Positions 17,318-26,310 are shown, counted from the stretch's first letter. The stretch: 64,000 bases of DNA from Chloroflexota bacterium (GCA_026390015.1 JAPLGS010000107.1:120753-184752); one strand, 5' to 3'. Program-made: numbers and translations. Notes: a model not told the origin generated them from the sequence alone.

Positions 17318-18364
17318 TTATTGTCCGCTGTTTTCTGTCTGTGACGATTTGTCATCAGTCATTCTGTAAAAGGGCGCTTCAGGATACGCCACGCTGATAA
17401 ACGCAGGAGTCTTGCCACGTTCAAGAAGATCATTAACTACTGCCTGATACACCACCGCTTTCAGGCGCATGTCTTGCATTCCGCTTGTGCCAAAGAACGC
17501 ATTCCAGCCGCGGTTGTCTTTCCAGCCAAGCCCATAGTTTGGGTCAAAGATCATGGCAGAGTCCTTAGGCACGTTTGGCGCAAGAACGATGATCGCATCC
17601 ACCAATTCCTTTTGAATGAAAGGCGTCGGGTTGAGAGGGTCAACAGTTTCCTTTTGAATGAAAGGTGTCGGGTTGAGAGGGTCAACAGTGGAGGCAATAA
17701 TGGCAGAAGGCGCGCCCAGACCGTTGACGAAAATAAGTCCGGCCACCAATCCGCGCGGACGAAATGCCACACCCGTAGAGTCGATCCAGGTATAACCACC
17801 ATCCTGTTGCCACAAAATGACGGGTTGCCGCTCACTGACTATCACGTTTACATGGTTCGGCAAATGGGCCTCTACTTGCGCTGAAGCCAATTCATGATAG
17901 TTCATAAGCAGGCGGGCCTTTGCCTCTTCAGGTTGAATTGTAAAAATAGATTGACCCGTCACTGCCAGCACCGCATTTATTTCTTCGCTGCTTAATCGGA
18001 CGTTTCCCACCACGGTGGCGCTCGAAACATGGAAGTAGGGAAGCGTGAGTGCAAAATAAATAATGAAACCTATCAAAATCGCGATCAACGCAGAAGTTTG
18101 GCGCCAACCTCCACGCACAGACAATAAGGAAAATCCTGGTTTGTGTAATCGAACTTCAGCCAAACCAAATGCGCTATTAAAGCTGCGTCGGTTCTTCCCA
18201 TGCTTCGGCACGACTACGACAGGTTTTGTCGAAATGCGTGAGGTTACCAGGGGAGTGGACGATCGCATGACGCGTTTCTTTGTTTCCTGCAATCCTCTGA
18301 CAGTGCGTTGTGCGCGGCGCTGACGTGCGTTCTCGGCGCGGGAAAGATCACTTTTTGGGCTCAT
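17318..18364 (-). CDS. ftsQ: Cell division protein FtsQ/DivIB
   Basis: FtsQ is a bitopic division protein that holds the FtsL/FtsB-type proteins in the divisome. It has a basic cytoplasmic tail of about 85 residues, one membrane segment at ~91-109, and a POTRA domain at ~112-178 (FHVSSATVVGN...SERQPVILW) followed by the beta domain. At 348 residues it is somewhat long. Residues 226-253 are two tandem copies of TVDPLNPTPFIQKE, encoded by a 42-bp direct repeat with a single mismatch. The ATG overlaps the ddl stop by 4 bases. Confidence 0.92.
   Translation of the reverse strand: MSPKSDLSRAENARQRRAQRTVRGLQETKKRVMRSSTPLVTSRISTKPVVVVPKHGKNRRSFNSAFGLAEVRLHKPGFSLLSVRGGWRQTSALIAILIGFIIYFALTLPYFHVSSATVVGNVRLSSEEINAVLAVTGQSIFTIQPEEAKARLLMNYHELASAQVEAHLPNHVNVIVSERQPVILWQQDGGYTWIDSTGVAFRPRGLVAGLIFVNGLGAPSAIIASTVDPLNPTPFIQKETVDPLNPTPFIQKELVDAIIVLAPNVPKDSAMIFDPNYGLGWKDNRGWNAFFGTSGMQDMRLKAVVYQAVVNDLLERGKTPAFISVAYPEAPFYRMTDDKSSQTENSGQ
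17606..17689 (-). repeat. 42-bp tandem duplication inside ftsQ
   Basis: Unit 1 (17606-17647) and unit 2 (17648-17689) are identical except for C at 17624 versus T at 17666. The unit is 14 codons, so the frame is kept and FtsQ gains a repeated TVDPLNPTPFIQKE. The near identity says the duplication is recent. Confidence 0.95.
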
Positions 18365-19482
18365 ACCAACCTCCGATGCTCGGTGTGGTCGCGCTGTGTC
18401 TTGCGCTCAAGCGCAAGTTCGATCAAGCGATCCACAAGTTGGGCATAGCTCAAGCCGCTGGCCTGCCATAATTTTGGATACATGCTGATAGATGTAAAGC
18501 CCGGTAGTGTGTTTAATTCATTTAAGTAAATTTGGTTTGTTTCATTATCAAGGAAGAAGTCGGCGCGTGCCATTCCAGCGCAGTCAATGGCTTTATAGGC
18601 ACGCACGGCATATTCGCGGATTCTGTCACTCACTTCCACTGGCAATTGTGCGGGGATGATAAGCCCAGATGTGCCATCCACATATTTTGATTCATAGGAA
18701 TAAAACTCCCGGCTTGGTAGCACTTCACCGCAGACAGAGGTTCGCGGGTCTTCATTACCCAGCACACTTACTTCGATCTCGCGAACATTTCCAACGCCGC
18801 GCTCAATGACAACCCGGCGATCATAACGCGCGGCTTCCATTAATCCTTCACCAAGGTCGGAACGCGAATTGCATTTGCTGATGCCGACAGAAGAACCGAG
18901 GTTGGCAGGTTTCGCAAACAACGGATACGCGCCTAATTTTTCAGCCTGCGCGATCACCGTGTTGATATCGTTCTCAACATCACTACGTAGAACAAGAAGT
19001 GAATCCACGATGGGAATTTCATTTGCGCGCATCACATCCTTGAAAATACCTTTATCCATGCCAATTGACGAGCCAGCCACTCCCGCCCCAACATAAGCGA
19101 CATCTGCCAACTCAAGCAGACCCTGGATCGTTCCGTCCTCGCCAAACGGTCCATGCAGGACTGGAAAGAACACATCAATATCAGCCAGCTTTTCAATGGT
19201 CTCAGCGGAACCACTTGTCTGTAAAATATAGAGGGCAGAATGTGAAGGCTCACTCGGAAGAACGACGCGATTCAACTCTCTAAAATTACCCTGCGCAAAA
19301 GCATCGAGCGTGTTTTCGCCATTCAGCCATTCACCATCAAGCGTAATGCCAACCTGAGTGACTTCGTATTTTTCAGGTGCAAGTACCGCGAGCACGGAAC
19401 GCGCAGACATCAACGAAACATCATGTTCGCCGGATCTTCCTCCGAATAAAACTGCAATACGAAGTTTCTTCACTCGTTCCAT
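18361..19482 (-). CDS. ddl: D-alanine--D-alanine ligase
   Basis: Ddl makes the D-Ala-D-Ala dipeptide that MurF adds to the peptidoglycan precursor. The 373-residue protein opens with RIAVLFGGRSGEHDVSL, the ligase signature. It then has the ATP-grasp elements FPVLHGPFGEDGTIQG, PLFAKPANLGSSVG and the metal-binding end YLNELNTLPGFTSIS. The start overlaps the murB end by 13 bases; a GTG 9 bases inside has better spacing from a GGAG and is an alternative start. It ends in a 4-base overlap with ftsQ. Confidence 0.96.
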   Translation of the reverse strand: MERVKKLRIAVLFGGRSGEHDVSLMSARSVLAVLAPEKYEVTQVGITLDGEWLNGENTLDAFAQGNFRELNRVVLPSEPSHSALYILQTSGSAETIEKLADIDVFFPVLHGPFGEDGTIQGLLELADVAYVGAGVAGSSIGMDKGIFKDVMRANEIPIVDSLLVLRSDVENDINTVIAQAEKLGAYPLFAKPANLGSSVGISKCNSRSDLGEGLMEAARYDRRVVIERGVGNVREIEVSVLGNEDPRTSVCGEVLPSREFYSYESKYVDGTSGLIIPAQLPVEVSDRIREYAVRAYKAIDCAGMARADFFLDNETNQIYLNELNTLPGFTSISMYPKLWQASGLSYAQLVDRLIELALERKTQRDHTEHRRLV

Positions 19483-20621
19483 TCTCCGATAAGCTCCACT
19501 TCCAATTCCAATTTAATATTAAATTTTTCAACCACGGCCTGCTGTGCCAAACGGATCAAAGCTCGAACATCTTCAGCCCTGGTCTCATTATGATTTATAA
19601 AGAAATTTCCGTGCTGCGTGCTGATCTCAGCGTTGCCGATGCGGGTGCCTTTCAGTCCCGCGGCTTCGATCAAACGGCCGGCATGATCGCCTGTGGGGTT
19701 TTTGAACATGGAGCCCATACTCGCCCCAGGTGGCTGCTTGGCCTTTCGACGTTCGCTGAATTCATTGATTTTAGCAGACACTTCTTCCTGGGCCGCATTT
19801 TTTAATCTCAACATAGCCGATATCACTATTGCAGTTTCATCTCTGCTTTTCAAAATACTTGTACGATATGCGTATTTCATCTGCTCCCCTGTATATCTTT
19901 CAAGGCCATTCTTCGTCAGCACATCAGCCCAAATTAAATTTTTGGACATATCACCATCGAACGCGCCGGCATTTCCATAAACCGCACCGCCGATCGTGCC
20001 AGGCACTGTCGCAGCCCACTCCAGGCCTGCCAATCCCCTGGATGCACAGCGATTGGCGAGATTACTAAAGATGACTCCCGATTCACACCAGACGGTGGGT
20101 TGGGTGCCGCTTTCGAAGCGCACTTCCTTTGCCCGATTCAAAACCACCACTCCACGCACACCTTTATCACTGACCAGAACATTCGAGCCTCCGCCTAAAA
20201 TAGTATACGACAGGCCCTGTTCCAGGATAACCTTCATTACACCCATTAATTCATTGGTACTTTTGACCATAACCAAAACGTCGGCCGTCCCGCCAATTCG
20301 CGCAGATGTATACGGCGCAAGGGGAATATTTTCCTGCACTGCATCGGCAAAATAAAGGCGTAGCACATCCACAGGTCTGGCGGGAGAATTCATAGGTTTC
20401 TCGTTATACAATTCCTTTGTAAATTTATCAATGATCTTTATCAGCGATTGCACTTCGATCTTTTCATCCTGACGGACTGGGGCAGACGAAACTTTCCTAA
20501 TGGCGGAGCGCAGATCTGCCTTATTCACACGTTTATCTTTGGCATGCACCAGAACCATTTTTAAAGGCGGGAGCGCGATCACATCCAACGGAGACGGTTT
20601 TTTTGTTTCTTCATTAAACAT
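19470..20621 (-). CDS. murB: UDP-N-acetylmuramate dehydrogenase with N-terminal extension
   Basis: MurB reduces the enolpyruvyl group to give UDP-MurNAc, with FAD and NADPH. The core starts near NSPARPVDVLRL and shows TSARIGGTADVLV, the FAD loop ILGGGSNVLVSD, the catalytic region YRTSILKS, and NPTGDHAGRLIEAAGLKG near the end. It is preceded by about 75 residues not found in typical MurB (usually ~300 residues in all). Translation should start at the ATG at 20621, which has GAGGTG 4 bases ahead, so the extension is probably made; no ribosome site precedes the core. The gene starts right after the murC stop and overlaps ddl by 13 bases. Confidence 0.93.
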   Translation of the reverse strand: MFNEETKKPSPLDVIALPPLKMVLVHAKDKRVNKADLRSAIRKVSSAPVRQDEKIEVQSLIKIIDKFTKELYNEKPMNSPARPVDVLRLYFADAVQENIPLAPYTSARIGGTADVLVMVKSTNELMGVMKVILEQGLSYTILGGGSNVLVSDKGVRGVVVLNRAKEVRFESGTQPTVWCESGVIFSNLANRCASRGLAGLEWAATVPGTIGGAVYGNAGAFDGDMSKNLIWADVLTKNGLERYTGEQMKYAYRTSILKSRDETAIVISAMLRLKNAAQEEVSAKINEFSERRKAKQPPGASMGSMFKNPTGDHAGRLIEAAGLKGTRIGNAEISTQHGNFFINHNETRAEDVRALIRLAQQAVVEKFNIKLELEVELIGEWNE

Positions 20622-20629
20622 GAGCCACC

Positions 20630-22015
20630 TCACAACCTCTTTAAAATTTCCGTGCTGATCTGGTTGGCATCGCCCGCAGATAGTACAAGCAAAACGTCGC
20701 CTGAATGAAGATTTTTAAGAAGATGCTTCGTTGTATCTTCAAGAGAACCGCTATAGTGCGCTGACGCATGCGGCATGGCACTCACAACTTCAGCGGAGGA
20801 AAAATCCTGTTTAGCTTCACGCGAGGCATAAATTTCTGTGACCAGCACCTCGTTGGCGTCATTAAAGGCGCGTGAGAATTCGAAGAACAAAATTTGTGTG
20901 CGCGAATAAGTATGAGGCTGCCAGACCGCCCAAATACGGCGACCCGGATAACGAGCCTTCGCACCCGAGAGCGTTGCGCGGATCTCCGTGGGATGATGGG
21001 CATAATCATCAATCACGATCACGCCTTTACGCTCACCACGTACTTCGAAGCGGCGGCCTGTGCCGGTAAATTCGCTCAAAGCATCCGCTGCTTTTTGAAG
21101 GGAGAGTCCCAACGTAGCCGCAACTGATAAGGCCGCGAGGGCATTACGAATATTGTATTCACCCGGCACTTGCAAGGAGACATGCAGAACAGACGCCGCC
21201 GATGCACCCACGTTCGTCATGGCGGAAAAATCAAACCCGCCGCGCTGATTGGGTTTTAGTGCTCGCGCCTGCATCCATTGTGGACTGTTAATCGTCATCT
21301 CACTCTGAAGGCTGTAGGAGACCACATTCAGCCCTTTGCGACGTGCGTGACTAAGCAAAGTCATGGACCCTTCATCATCAGAACATGCGATGAACGTGCC
21401 ATCGGAGGGAAGCAATTCCACAAAACTTTGAAAGGCGGAGTACATATCCGCATACGTTGGGTAGCAATCGGGATGATCGTGTTCCAGATTGGTCACCACT
21501 TCGATACGCGGCTTGAGTCCGAGGAACATGCGGTCGTATTCATCGGCTTCAATGACAAAGGGGCTGCCTTTTCCGGCGTGCGCGTTAACCTTTAGATTAT
21601 TCAACAGACCGCCCACAATAAAGGATGGGTCGCGGCCCATCGCGTACAACATCCATGCGATCATGGCGGTGGTTGTAGTTTTACCGTGTGTGCCAGCGAC
21701 TGCGATGCCTGTCTTCTCGGCCATTAATTGACCGAGGAAGTCTGCGCGTTTATAGACAGGGATACCTGATTGCTTCGCGGCGACAACCTCGGGGTTGTTA
21801 TCTAATATCGCAGAGGAACGGATCACCATATCCGATCCCACAATATTGCGAGGATGGTGTCCTATATAAACACTGACTCCATCATTTTGCAGATCCACTG
21901 CGAACTGTGAAAGTTCGCGGTCTGAACCTGTCACGACATATCCGCTTTCTTTAAGCAGACGCGCGATGGCAGAAAGCCCTGAACCACCAATGCCAATAAA
22001 GTGAACTCGTGTCAT
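20630..22015 (-). CDS. murC: UDP-N-acetylmuramate--L-alanine ligase
   Basis: MurC adds the first amino acid, L-alanine, to UDP-MurNAc. The ATG at 22013-22015 (MTRVHFIGIGGSGLS) is the family start, giving 461 residues; a longer frame reaching 22087 is rejected. The Rossmann-like N-terminal domain is followed by the ATP-binding GTHGKTTTTAMI, the central domain (VIEADEYDRMF, NLEHDHPD) and the C-terminal domain (VIDDYAHHPTEI). In the operon it lies between the CvpA-like gene and murB, with an 86-base gap upstream that holds an inverted repeat. Confidence 0.96.
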   Translation of the reverse strand: MTRVHFIGIGGSGLSAIARLLKESGYVVTGSDRELSQFAVDLQNDGVSVYIGHHPRNIVGSDMVIRSSAILDNNPEVVAAKQSGIPVYKRADFLGQLMAEKTGIAVAGTHGKTTTTAMIAWMLYAMGRDPSFIVGGLLNNLKVNAHAGKGSPFVIEADEYDRMFLGLKPRIEVVTNLEHDHPDCYPTYADMYSAFQSFVELLPSDGTFIACSDDEGSMTLLSHARRKGLNVVSYSLQSEMTINSPQWMQARALKPNQRGGFDFSAMTNVGASAASVLHVSLQVPGEYNIRNALAALSVAATLGLSLQKAADALSEFTGTGRRFEVRGERKGVIVIDDYAHHPTEIRATLSGAKARYPGRRIWAVWQPHTYSRTQILFFEFSRAFNDANEVLVTEIYASREAKQDFSSAEVVSAMPHASAHYSGSLEDTTKHLLKNLHSGDVLLVLSAGDANQISTEILKRL

Positions 22016-22028
22016 AGTTGTTTTCTTC

Positions 22029-22093
22029 TGGAGTGTGTGAGCCCGCCCCCGACTAAGATCAGGGCAAAACGTCAATTGAGCGGCCACACTCCA
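22029..22093. repeat. Inverted repeat with TGGAG/CTCCA ends between cvpA-like gene and murC
   Basis: TGGAGTGTG (22029-22037) and CACACTCCA (22085-22093) are perfect 9-bp complements that bracket a 47-base, partly GC-rich interior. The ends resemble those of the repeat at 10193-10238. It has no T-run and lies inside an operon, so it is more likely a dispersed palindromic element or an mRNA stabiliser than a terminator. Confidence 0.6.
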
Positions 22094-22101
22094 AATTAAT
22101 C

Positions 22102-22632
22102 CTAGATATACACCACAATGATAAAGATCAAAACGATAATGACTGCAAAATAAATACCAGGCTCGCCCAGCAAACGCGGAGGCATATATCTCATCATTAA
22201 ATCAACAGCCTGAACAATTACTGGATCCGTCGCAGGACTGATAATGGTTTTATAAGGATATTCTGCCATATGGTTATAAAACAGAATGGTACCTGAAACG
22301 AGATAGCCATTAATGCCGCCTAGCACCGCGCCGAAGAGTGAATCTTGTAAACGCTCACGCGCAGCTTTCGATGAAAGGCGTGGAATGGATGCAACTGTTT
22401 GATACCCAAAATAGACCAGCGCAATGAGTACCAGTGATTTGATCCAAAAAACTGAACTGCCATTCCTAGGTAGATCACGTACAAGCGGAATGTATTTTTC
22501 TAGCAATAAATTGACCGCCAAAGCAGTGATGACACTAAAGGCAACCAGTAATTCCTTTGCCCAACCGCGCATGGCACCGATCACAGCGAAAAGAAGAACG
22601 TACATCCAGAAAATATAAACAATGCTCATCAT
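22102..22632 (-). CDS. CvpA-like integral membrane protein in the dcw operon
   Basis: This 176-residue protein has four or five hydrophobic segments. The opening MSIVYIFWMYVLLFAVIGAMRGWAKELL and the later SLFGAVLGGINGYLVSG resemble CvpA proteins, which carry an RGxxKE/LL motif after the first helix and a glycine-rich SxxGxxxGxxxG helix. The ATG overlaps the murG stop by 4 bases and AGGAGAG precedes it. CvpA is needed for colicin V production and envelope integrity in enterobacteria. A place between murG and murC is unusual and suggests a cell-wall role. The family call is moderate. Confidence 0.65.
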   Translation of the reverse strand: MMSIVYIFWMYVLLFAVIGAMRGWAKELLVAFSVITALAVNLLLEKYIPLVRDLPRNGSSVFWIKSLVLIALVYFGYQTVASIPRLSSKAARERLQDSLFGAVLGGINGYLVSGTILFYNHMAEYPYKTIISPATDPVIVQAVDLMMRYMPPRLLGEPGIYFAVIIVLIFIIVVYI

Positions 22633-23726
22633 AAAGGTTGCTCTCCTGCCAGTTCAACCAACTGGCTGGCGATCATGCCCGCCGCGTTTGGATGTGATAT
22701 TTTTTTCATCGCGGCGCGCATGGCTTCAAGTTGATACCTATTTAATAATAAATTATTTATCGTGGAAAGGAGTTTATCTTCCAACGACTCATCGCGCAAG
22801 ACGACAGCTGCTTTCCTTTGTGCAAGGAAATCTGCGTTCACTTTTTGATAGCGCCATGCATAAGGATACGGCACCAGGATGGCTGGCAGGCTGAAGAAGG
22901 GATATTCTCCCAGTGACGATGCGCCCGCGCGCGAGATAACCAGATCTGCGGCTGCAAGGGCCGCCCCCATTTCATGCGAATAAGGCATGGCATGATAACG
23001 CGGCTGTAAGTGCGCCGGTAATGCCTGCGCGGCTTTTTCAATGACAGGCCAATCGAGGGAACCTGTGATATGAATCACCTGCGCGAGATCGAGTAAGTCA
23101 TTCAAGTGTTTGAGTACCGCCATGTTGATAGAGCGCGCGCCTTTGCTTCCGCCGGTAACGAGCAGGGTAGGCAGCGCGGCATCCAGCCCAAAGTGTTGAG
23201 TCGCTTTTTCACGGGACCAGTTCGAGAGGTCGGCGCGAAGCGGGTAGCCTGTGAGGATGAGTCTCTGCGGGCGTGGGAAATATCTTTTCGACTCAGATGC
23301 GCTCACAGTGACAACATCTGCGAAACGGGATAGAAATTTGAGTGCGAGGCCCGGCTCAATATCAGGCACAAATAATACGGTTGGAATGTTTCTACCAGCG
23401 AGAGCCATGGGCGCGGCAATGAAGCCGCCAGTGAAGAAGAGTACATCGGGCTTGAACTCGCGCAAAATGCGGCGCGAAGCCGTAACACCATGCGCAAGCT
23501 TCGTGATGTTACCAGGCAGTGCGCGCAAGCCAACTCCATGCACACCTGCCGCAGGTATGGAACGATAAGAGATGCCCGCACGATTCACGAGTTCCTCCTC
23601 CATTCCGCCTTCACCGCCCACCCACAGGGTTTCAACGTTTGGATGTTGTCCGATTAGCGCGCTGTGAACGGCGAGCGCGGGATACACCCCGCCGCCCGTC
23701 CCACCAGCGCAAATTAGCAACCGCAC
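22629..23726 (-). CDS. murG: UDP-GlcNAc:lipid I N-acetylglucosaminyltransferase MurG
   Basis: MurG adds GlcNAc to lipid I on the inner face of the membrane to give lipid II. The best start is GTG at 23724-23726, with GGAGGT exactly 6 bases upstream; this gives 365 residues and begins at the family's first strand. The donor-site SRAGASSLGEYPFF region and the VTGGSKGARSIN loop are present. The usual GGTGGH loop reads GGTGGG here, so the otherwise invariant histidine is replaced by glycine. The start lies 95 bases inside ftsW in another frame. The stop overlaps the cvpA-like ATG by 4 bases. Confidence 0.93.
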   Translation of the reverse strand: MRLLICAGGTGGGVYPALAVHSALIGQHPNVETLWVGGEGGMEEELVNRAGISYRSIPAAGVHGVGLRALPGNITKLAHGVTASRRILREFKPDVLFFTGGFIAAPMALAGRNIPTVLFVPDIEPGLALKFLSRFADVVTVSASESKRYFPRPQRLILTGYPLRADLSNWSREKATQHFGLDAALPTLLVTGGSKGARSINMAVLKHLNDLLDLAQVIHITGSLDWPVIEKAAQALPAHLQPRYHAMPYSHEMGAALAAADLVISRAGASSLGEYPFFSLPAILVPYPYAWRYQKVNADFLAQRKAAVVLRDESLEDKLLSTINNLLLNRYQLEAMRAAMKKISHPNAAGMIASQLVELAGEQPL

Positions 23727-24891
23727 TATAAGACCTCCATTCTTCATCTGTGATCGTGCCTTCGCCAGTTTGGCGGGAAATATTAAAGAGAATACCGAGC
23801 GCGGCCAGTGTTGATACAAGGTTTGAACCGCCCGAACTAATGAAAGGTAATGCGTTACCGGCAAACGGCATAAGACCCACCATCACCGCAATGTTGATCA
23901 ATGCTTCAGAAGCGATCCACATCACAAGACCGGAAGCGAGGAGCGTGCCGAGCATATCAGGCGCGCGCCGCGCGATTACCAAACCGCGCCAGACGAGAAA
24001 ACCATATAAGAAAAGTAATCCAATAGAACCAAACAAGCCAAGTTCTTCCACAACCACCGCGAACACGCTGTCGGTTGCCGCTACGGGTAAATTAATGAAT
24101 TTGGATCGTGATTTCCCCAGCCCAATGCCAAACCAGCCGCCGTTGACGATTGCTTCAAATGAACGTTGTACATGGTAGGAGGCTTGAAGCGGGTTTTTGA
24201 TGCCCGCCAGAAAATCATCCACACGCTCGCGCCCAGTTAGGCTGAAAGCAAAGACCAATAAAGCGACAACCAGAGCGATCAACAGTAGTTTGCCAATTTG
24301 CTTCAGATCACCGCCCGCGAGAAAGAAGAGCAAGCCGCCAAGCAGCAAGACGGTTGCGGCAGCGCTAAAATCGGGTTGCAGGCCGATCAAACCGCCGACA
24401 ATACCGAGGATGATACCCAACGGAATCAGTCCAAGTGAAACATCCTGCAGGAATTGTTTTTTCGAATACAACCAGACGCTAAGATAAATGATCAAAACCA
24501 GTTTCGCGAATTCAGACGGCTGCCCCGAACCATCAAAAAACCAACGCCTCGAACCCAAGAGCGCAGTCATCGACAAAACCGCAGCCAACAGGGAAATAGT
24601 GACAAGCATCGCAGGCAGAGCAAGTTTGCGCCAATAATGGTAATCAAAAAACGCGAGGAAGATGGCGGCGGCCAATCCGAGTCCCAGCCAAGTCACCTGG
24701 CGAGAGAACATACGCATTTCGTTATCATACTCACGAAACGAAAAATCCCATGAAGCTGAGTAAAGCATGATCAGTCCAAATACGATCAATGCCACAACAC
24801 ACACAAGCAATGGCATATCGAAACCACCCGTAAACCTGGGTTGGTTATTCTGTGAACGAGGCCGTTCGTTTATTACAGTTCCTGTATCCAT
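23632..24891 (-). CDS. ftsW: SEDS peptidoglycan glycosyltransferase FtsW
   Basis: FtsW polymerises lipid II during septum formation and works with FtsI. The 419-residue protein has about ten membrane helices. A 25-residue cytoplasmic head precedes the first (PLLVCVVALIVFGLIML), and conserved SEDS stretches include RRWFFDGSGQPSEFAKL and the C-terminal LPFISSGGSNLVSTLAALGIL. After the last helix a basic tail of about 45 residues overlaps the murG start by 95 bases in a different frame. Its ATG overlaps the murD end by 19 bases. Confidence 0.95.
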   Translation of the reverse strand: MDTGTVINERPRSQNNQPRFTGGFDMPLLVCVVALIVFGLIMLYSASWDFSFREYDNEMRMFSRQVTWLGLGLAAAIFLAFFDYHYWRKLALPAMLVTISLLAAVLSMTALLGSRRWFFDGSGQPSEFAKLVLIIYLSVWLYSKKQFLQDVSLGLIPLGIILGIVGGLIGLQPDFSAAATVLLLGGLLFFLAGGDLKQIGKLLLIALVVALLVFAFSLTGRERVDDFLAGIKNPLQASYHVQRSFEAIVNGGWFGIGLGKSRSKFINLPVAATDSVFAVVVEELGLFGSIGLLFLYGFLVWRGLVIARRAPDMLGTLLASGLVMWIASEALINIAVMVGLMPFAGNALPFISSGGSNLVSTLAALGILFNISRQTGEGTITDEEWRSYSAVANLRWWDGRRGVSRARRSQRANRTTSKR

Positions 24892-26261
24892 TTTATAAAA
24901 AGTTCTCCTCTCTCCGCGAAATCTTTGAACGCATCATAACTTGTGCCGCCCGGCGAAAATAGAACGACATCGCCGGCCGAGGCGATTTCCGCGGCTTTGA
25001 GTACCGCTTGCTTAAGGTCATTTACACGATGAAGATCAACGCTTTTCTCTACATCGATAGTGGCTACAGCTTTCTGGATCAGGTCTGCCGCTTCGCCAAA
25101 AACCACAACATGATCCACTCGTTGCTGGATCAATTTTGCGAGATCTTCCCAGGGAAGTTTTTTATCGCGGCCGCCAAGTAATAATACGATCGGTTCATCG
25201 AACGCGTGAATGGCGGCCATGCTTCGCTCAGGCGCTGTTGCGATCGAGTCGTTGTACCAACGCACGCCATGCAGTTCACGCACAAGTTCAAGCCGATGCG
25301 GCACTCCGCGAAATTCCTCCGCGGCTTCGAGCATGTCATCGAGTTTGAATCCAGCCGCGTGACCAATGGTGAACGCCGCGAGCACGTTCGCCACATTATG
25401 GTCGCCGCGCAAGTGGATCTTCTCGCGCAAGATCAAAGGCAAATAGGCGTGGTCATCTCGCAGGTTTAATAATCCATCATGCAGATATGCGCCGCTGAAA
25501 CCTTCAGCCAAATCTTGCAGGCTAAATGTCAGTAGTTTGCCTTTTGCCTGATTGCATAAATTCCACGCGCCTTTGTCATCATGGTTAAGGATGGCGGTAT
25601 CTTTCTCAGTTTGAAATTCCAAAATACGCGCCTTGGCATTTGTGTAGGCTTCCATCGTGCCATGACGGTCCAGATGATTCGGTGTGATGTTCAATATCGC
25701 GGCGATATTCGGCGAGATGGTCATTTGGTCCAGTTGAAAGGATGAGATCTCAAGGATCGCGATATCGTCGGATGTCATGTCATCGACATGATTGATGAGC
25801 GGGTCACCGATGTTGCCGCCAATATAAGAGCGTGGACGGTTATCGGTCAGCGGTCTACGATCTAATCTCGCCATTTCGCCGACCAATGTCGTGGTGGTTG
25901 TTTTGCCTGCGGAGCCGGTAATGCCAATTGTTTTACACGGAGCAACTTCCATGAAAATTTGCGTGTCGTTCGAAAGTGAAATACCGCGTGTGATGGCTTC
26001 CTGCACGATGGGCAATGTCAATGGGATGCCGCCGGAAAGACAAAGCACATCCGTGTTATTCAATAATTCCAGCGGATGCCCGCCCACTGCCCAAGTTACA
26101 TTGGTATCCGCGAGAGATGTTTGAGCGAAAGCAAGTTCATCCGCAGAGCGCGCGTCGCTCAAGGTCACGTGTGAATCGTGACGGGAGAGCCAGCGAGCAA
26201 GGGCAATTCCTTGGCGGGCAGCTCCTAAAATCAGAACGTGAGTGTTGGTCCAGTTGGTCAT
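24873..26261 (-). CDS. murD: UDP-N-acetylmuramoylalanine--D-glutamate ligase
   Basis: MurD adds D-glutamate to UDP-MurNAc-L-Ala. The 462-residue protein has the N-terminal UDP-binding fold (VLILGAARQGIALAR), the ATP loop ITGSAGKTTTTT, the central NITPNHLDRHGTMEAY, and the C-terminal WYNDSIATAPERSMAA and LLLGGRDKKLPW. All these are family landmarks. It lies between mraY (49-base gap with a hairpin) and ftsW (19-base overlap). Confidence 0.96.
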   Translation of the reverse strand: MTNWTNTHVLILGAARQGIALARWLSRHDSHVTLSDARSADELAFAQTSLADTNVTWAVGGHPLELLNNTDVLCLSGGIPLTLPIVQEAITRGISLSNDTQIFMEVAPCKTIGITGSAGKTTTTTLVGEMARLDRRPLTDNRPRSYIGGNIGDPLINHVDDMTSDDIAILEISSFQLDQMTISPNIAAILNITPNHLDRHGTMEAYTNAKARILEFQTEKDTAILNHDDKGAWNLCNQAKGKLLTFSLQDLAEGFSGAYLHDGLLNLRDDHAYLPLILREKIHLRGDHNVANVLAAFTIGHAAGFKLDDMLEAAEEFRGVPHRLELVRELHGVRWYNDSIATAPERSMAAIHAFDEPIVLLLGGRDKKLPWEDLAKLIQQRVDHVVVFGEAADLIQKAVATIDVEKSVDLHRVNDLKQAVLKAAEIASAGDVVLFSPGGTSYDAFKDFAERGELFIKWIQEL

Positions 26262-26276
26262 AATTCAATAATTGGA

Positions 26277-26302
26277 AATTGGTAATTTACGGGTTACCAA
26301 TT
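26277..26302 (-). repeat. Hairpin between mraY and murD
   Basis: AATTGGTAA (26277-26285) and TTACCAATT (26294-26302) form a perfect 9-bp stem with an 8-base loop in the only sizeable gap between mraY and murD. No T-run follows, so it is likely an intercistronic mRNA structure rather than a stop. Confidence 0.6.
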
Positions 26303-26310
26303 ACTTATTT

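Noticed and set aside
14753..20000. Long open frames opposite ftsZ, ftsQ, ddl and murB
   Set aside because: They have no ribosome sites, no family features and lie fully antisense to conserved genes; they are shadows of codon use.
23727..23864. Longer murG frame beginning in ftsW
   Set aside because: The extra residues are not family-like, and the GTG at 23726 has an ideal GGAGGT site and begins at the first strand.
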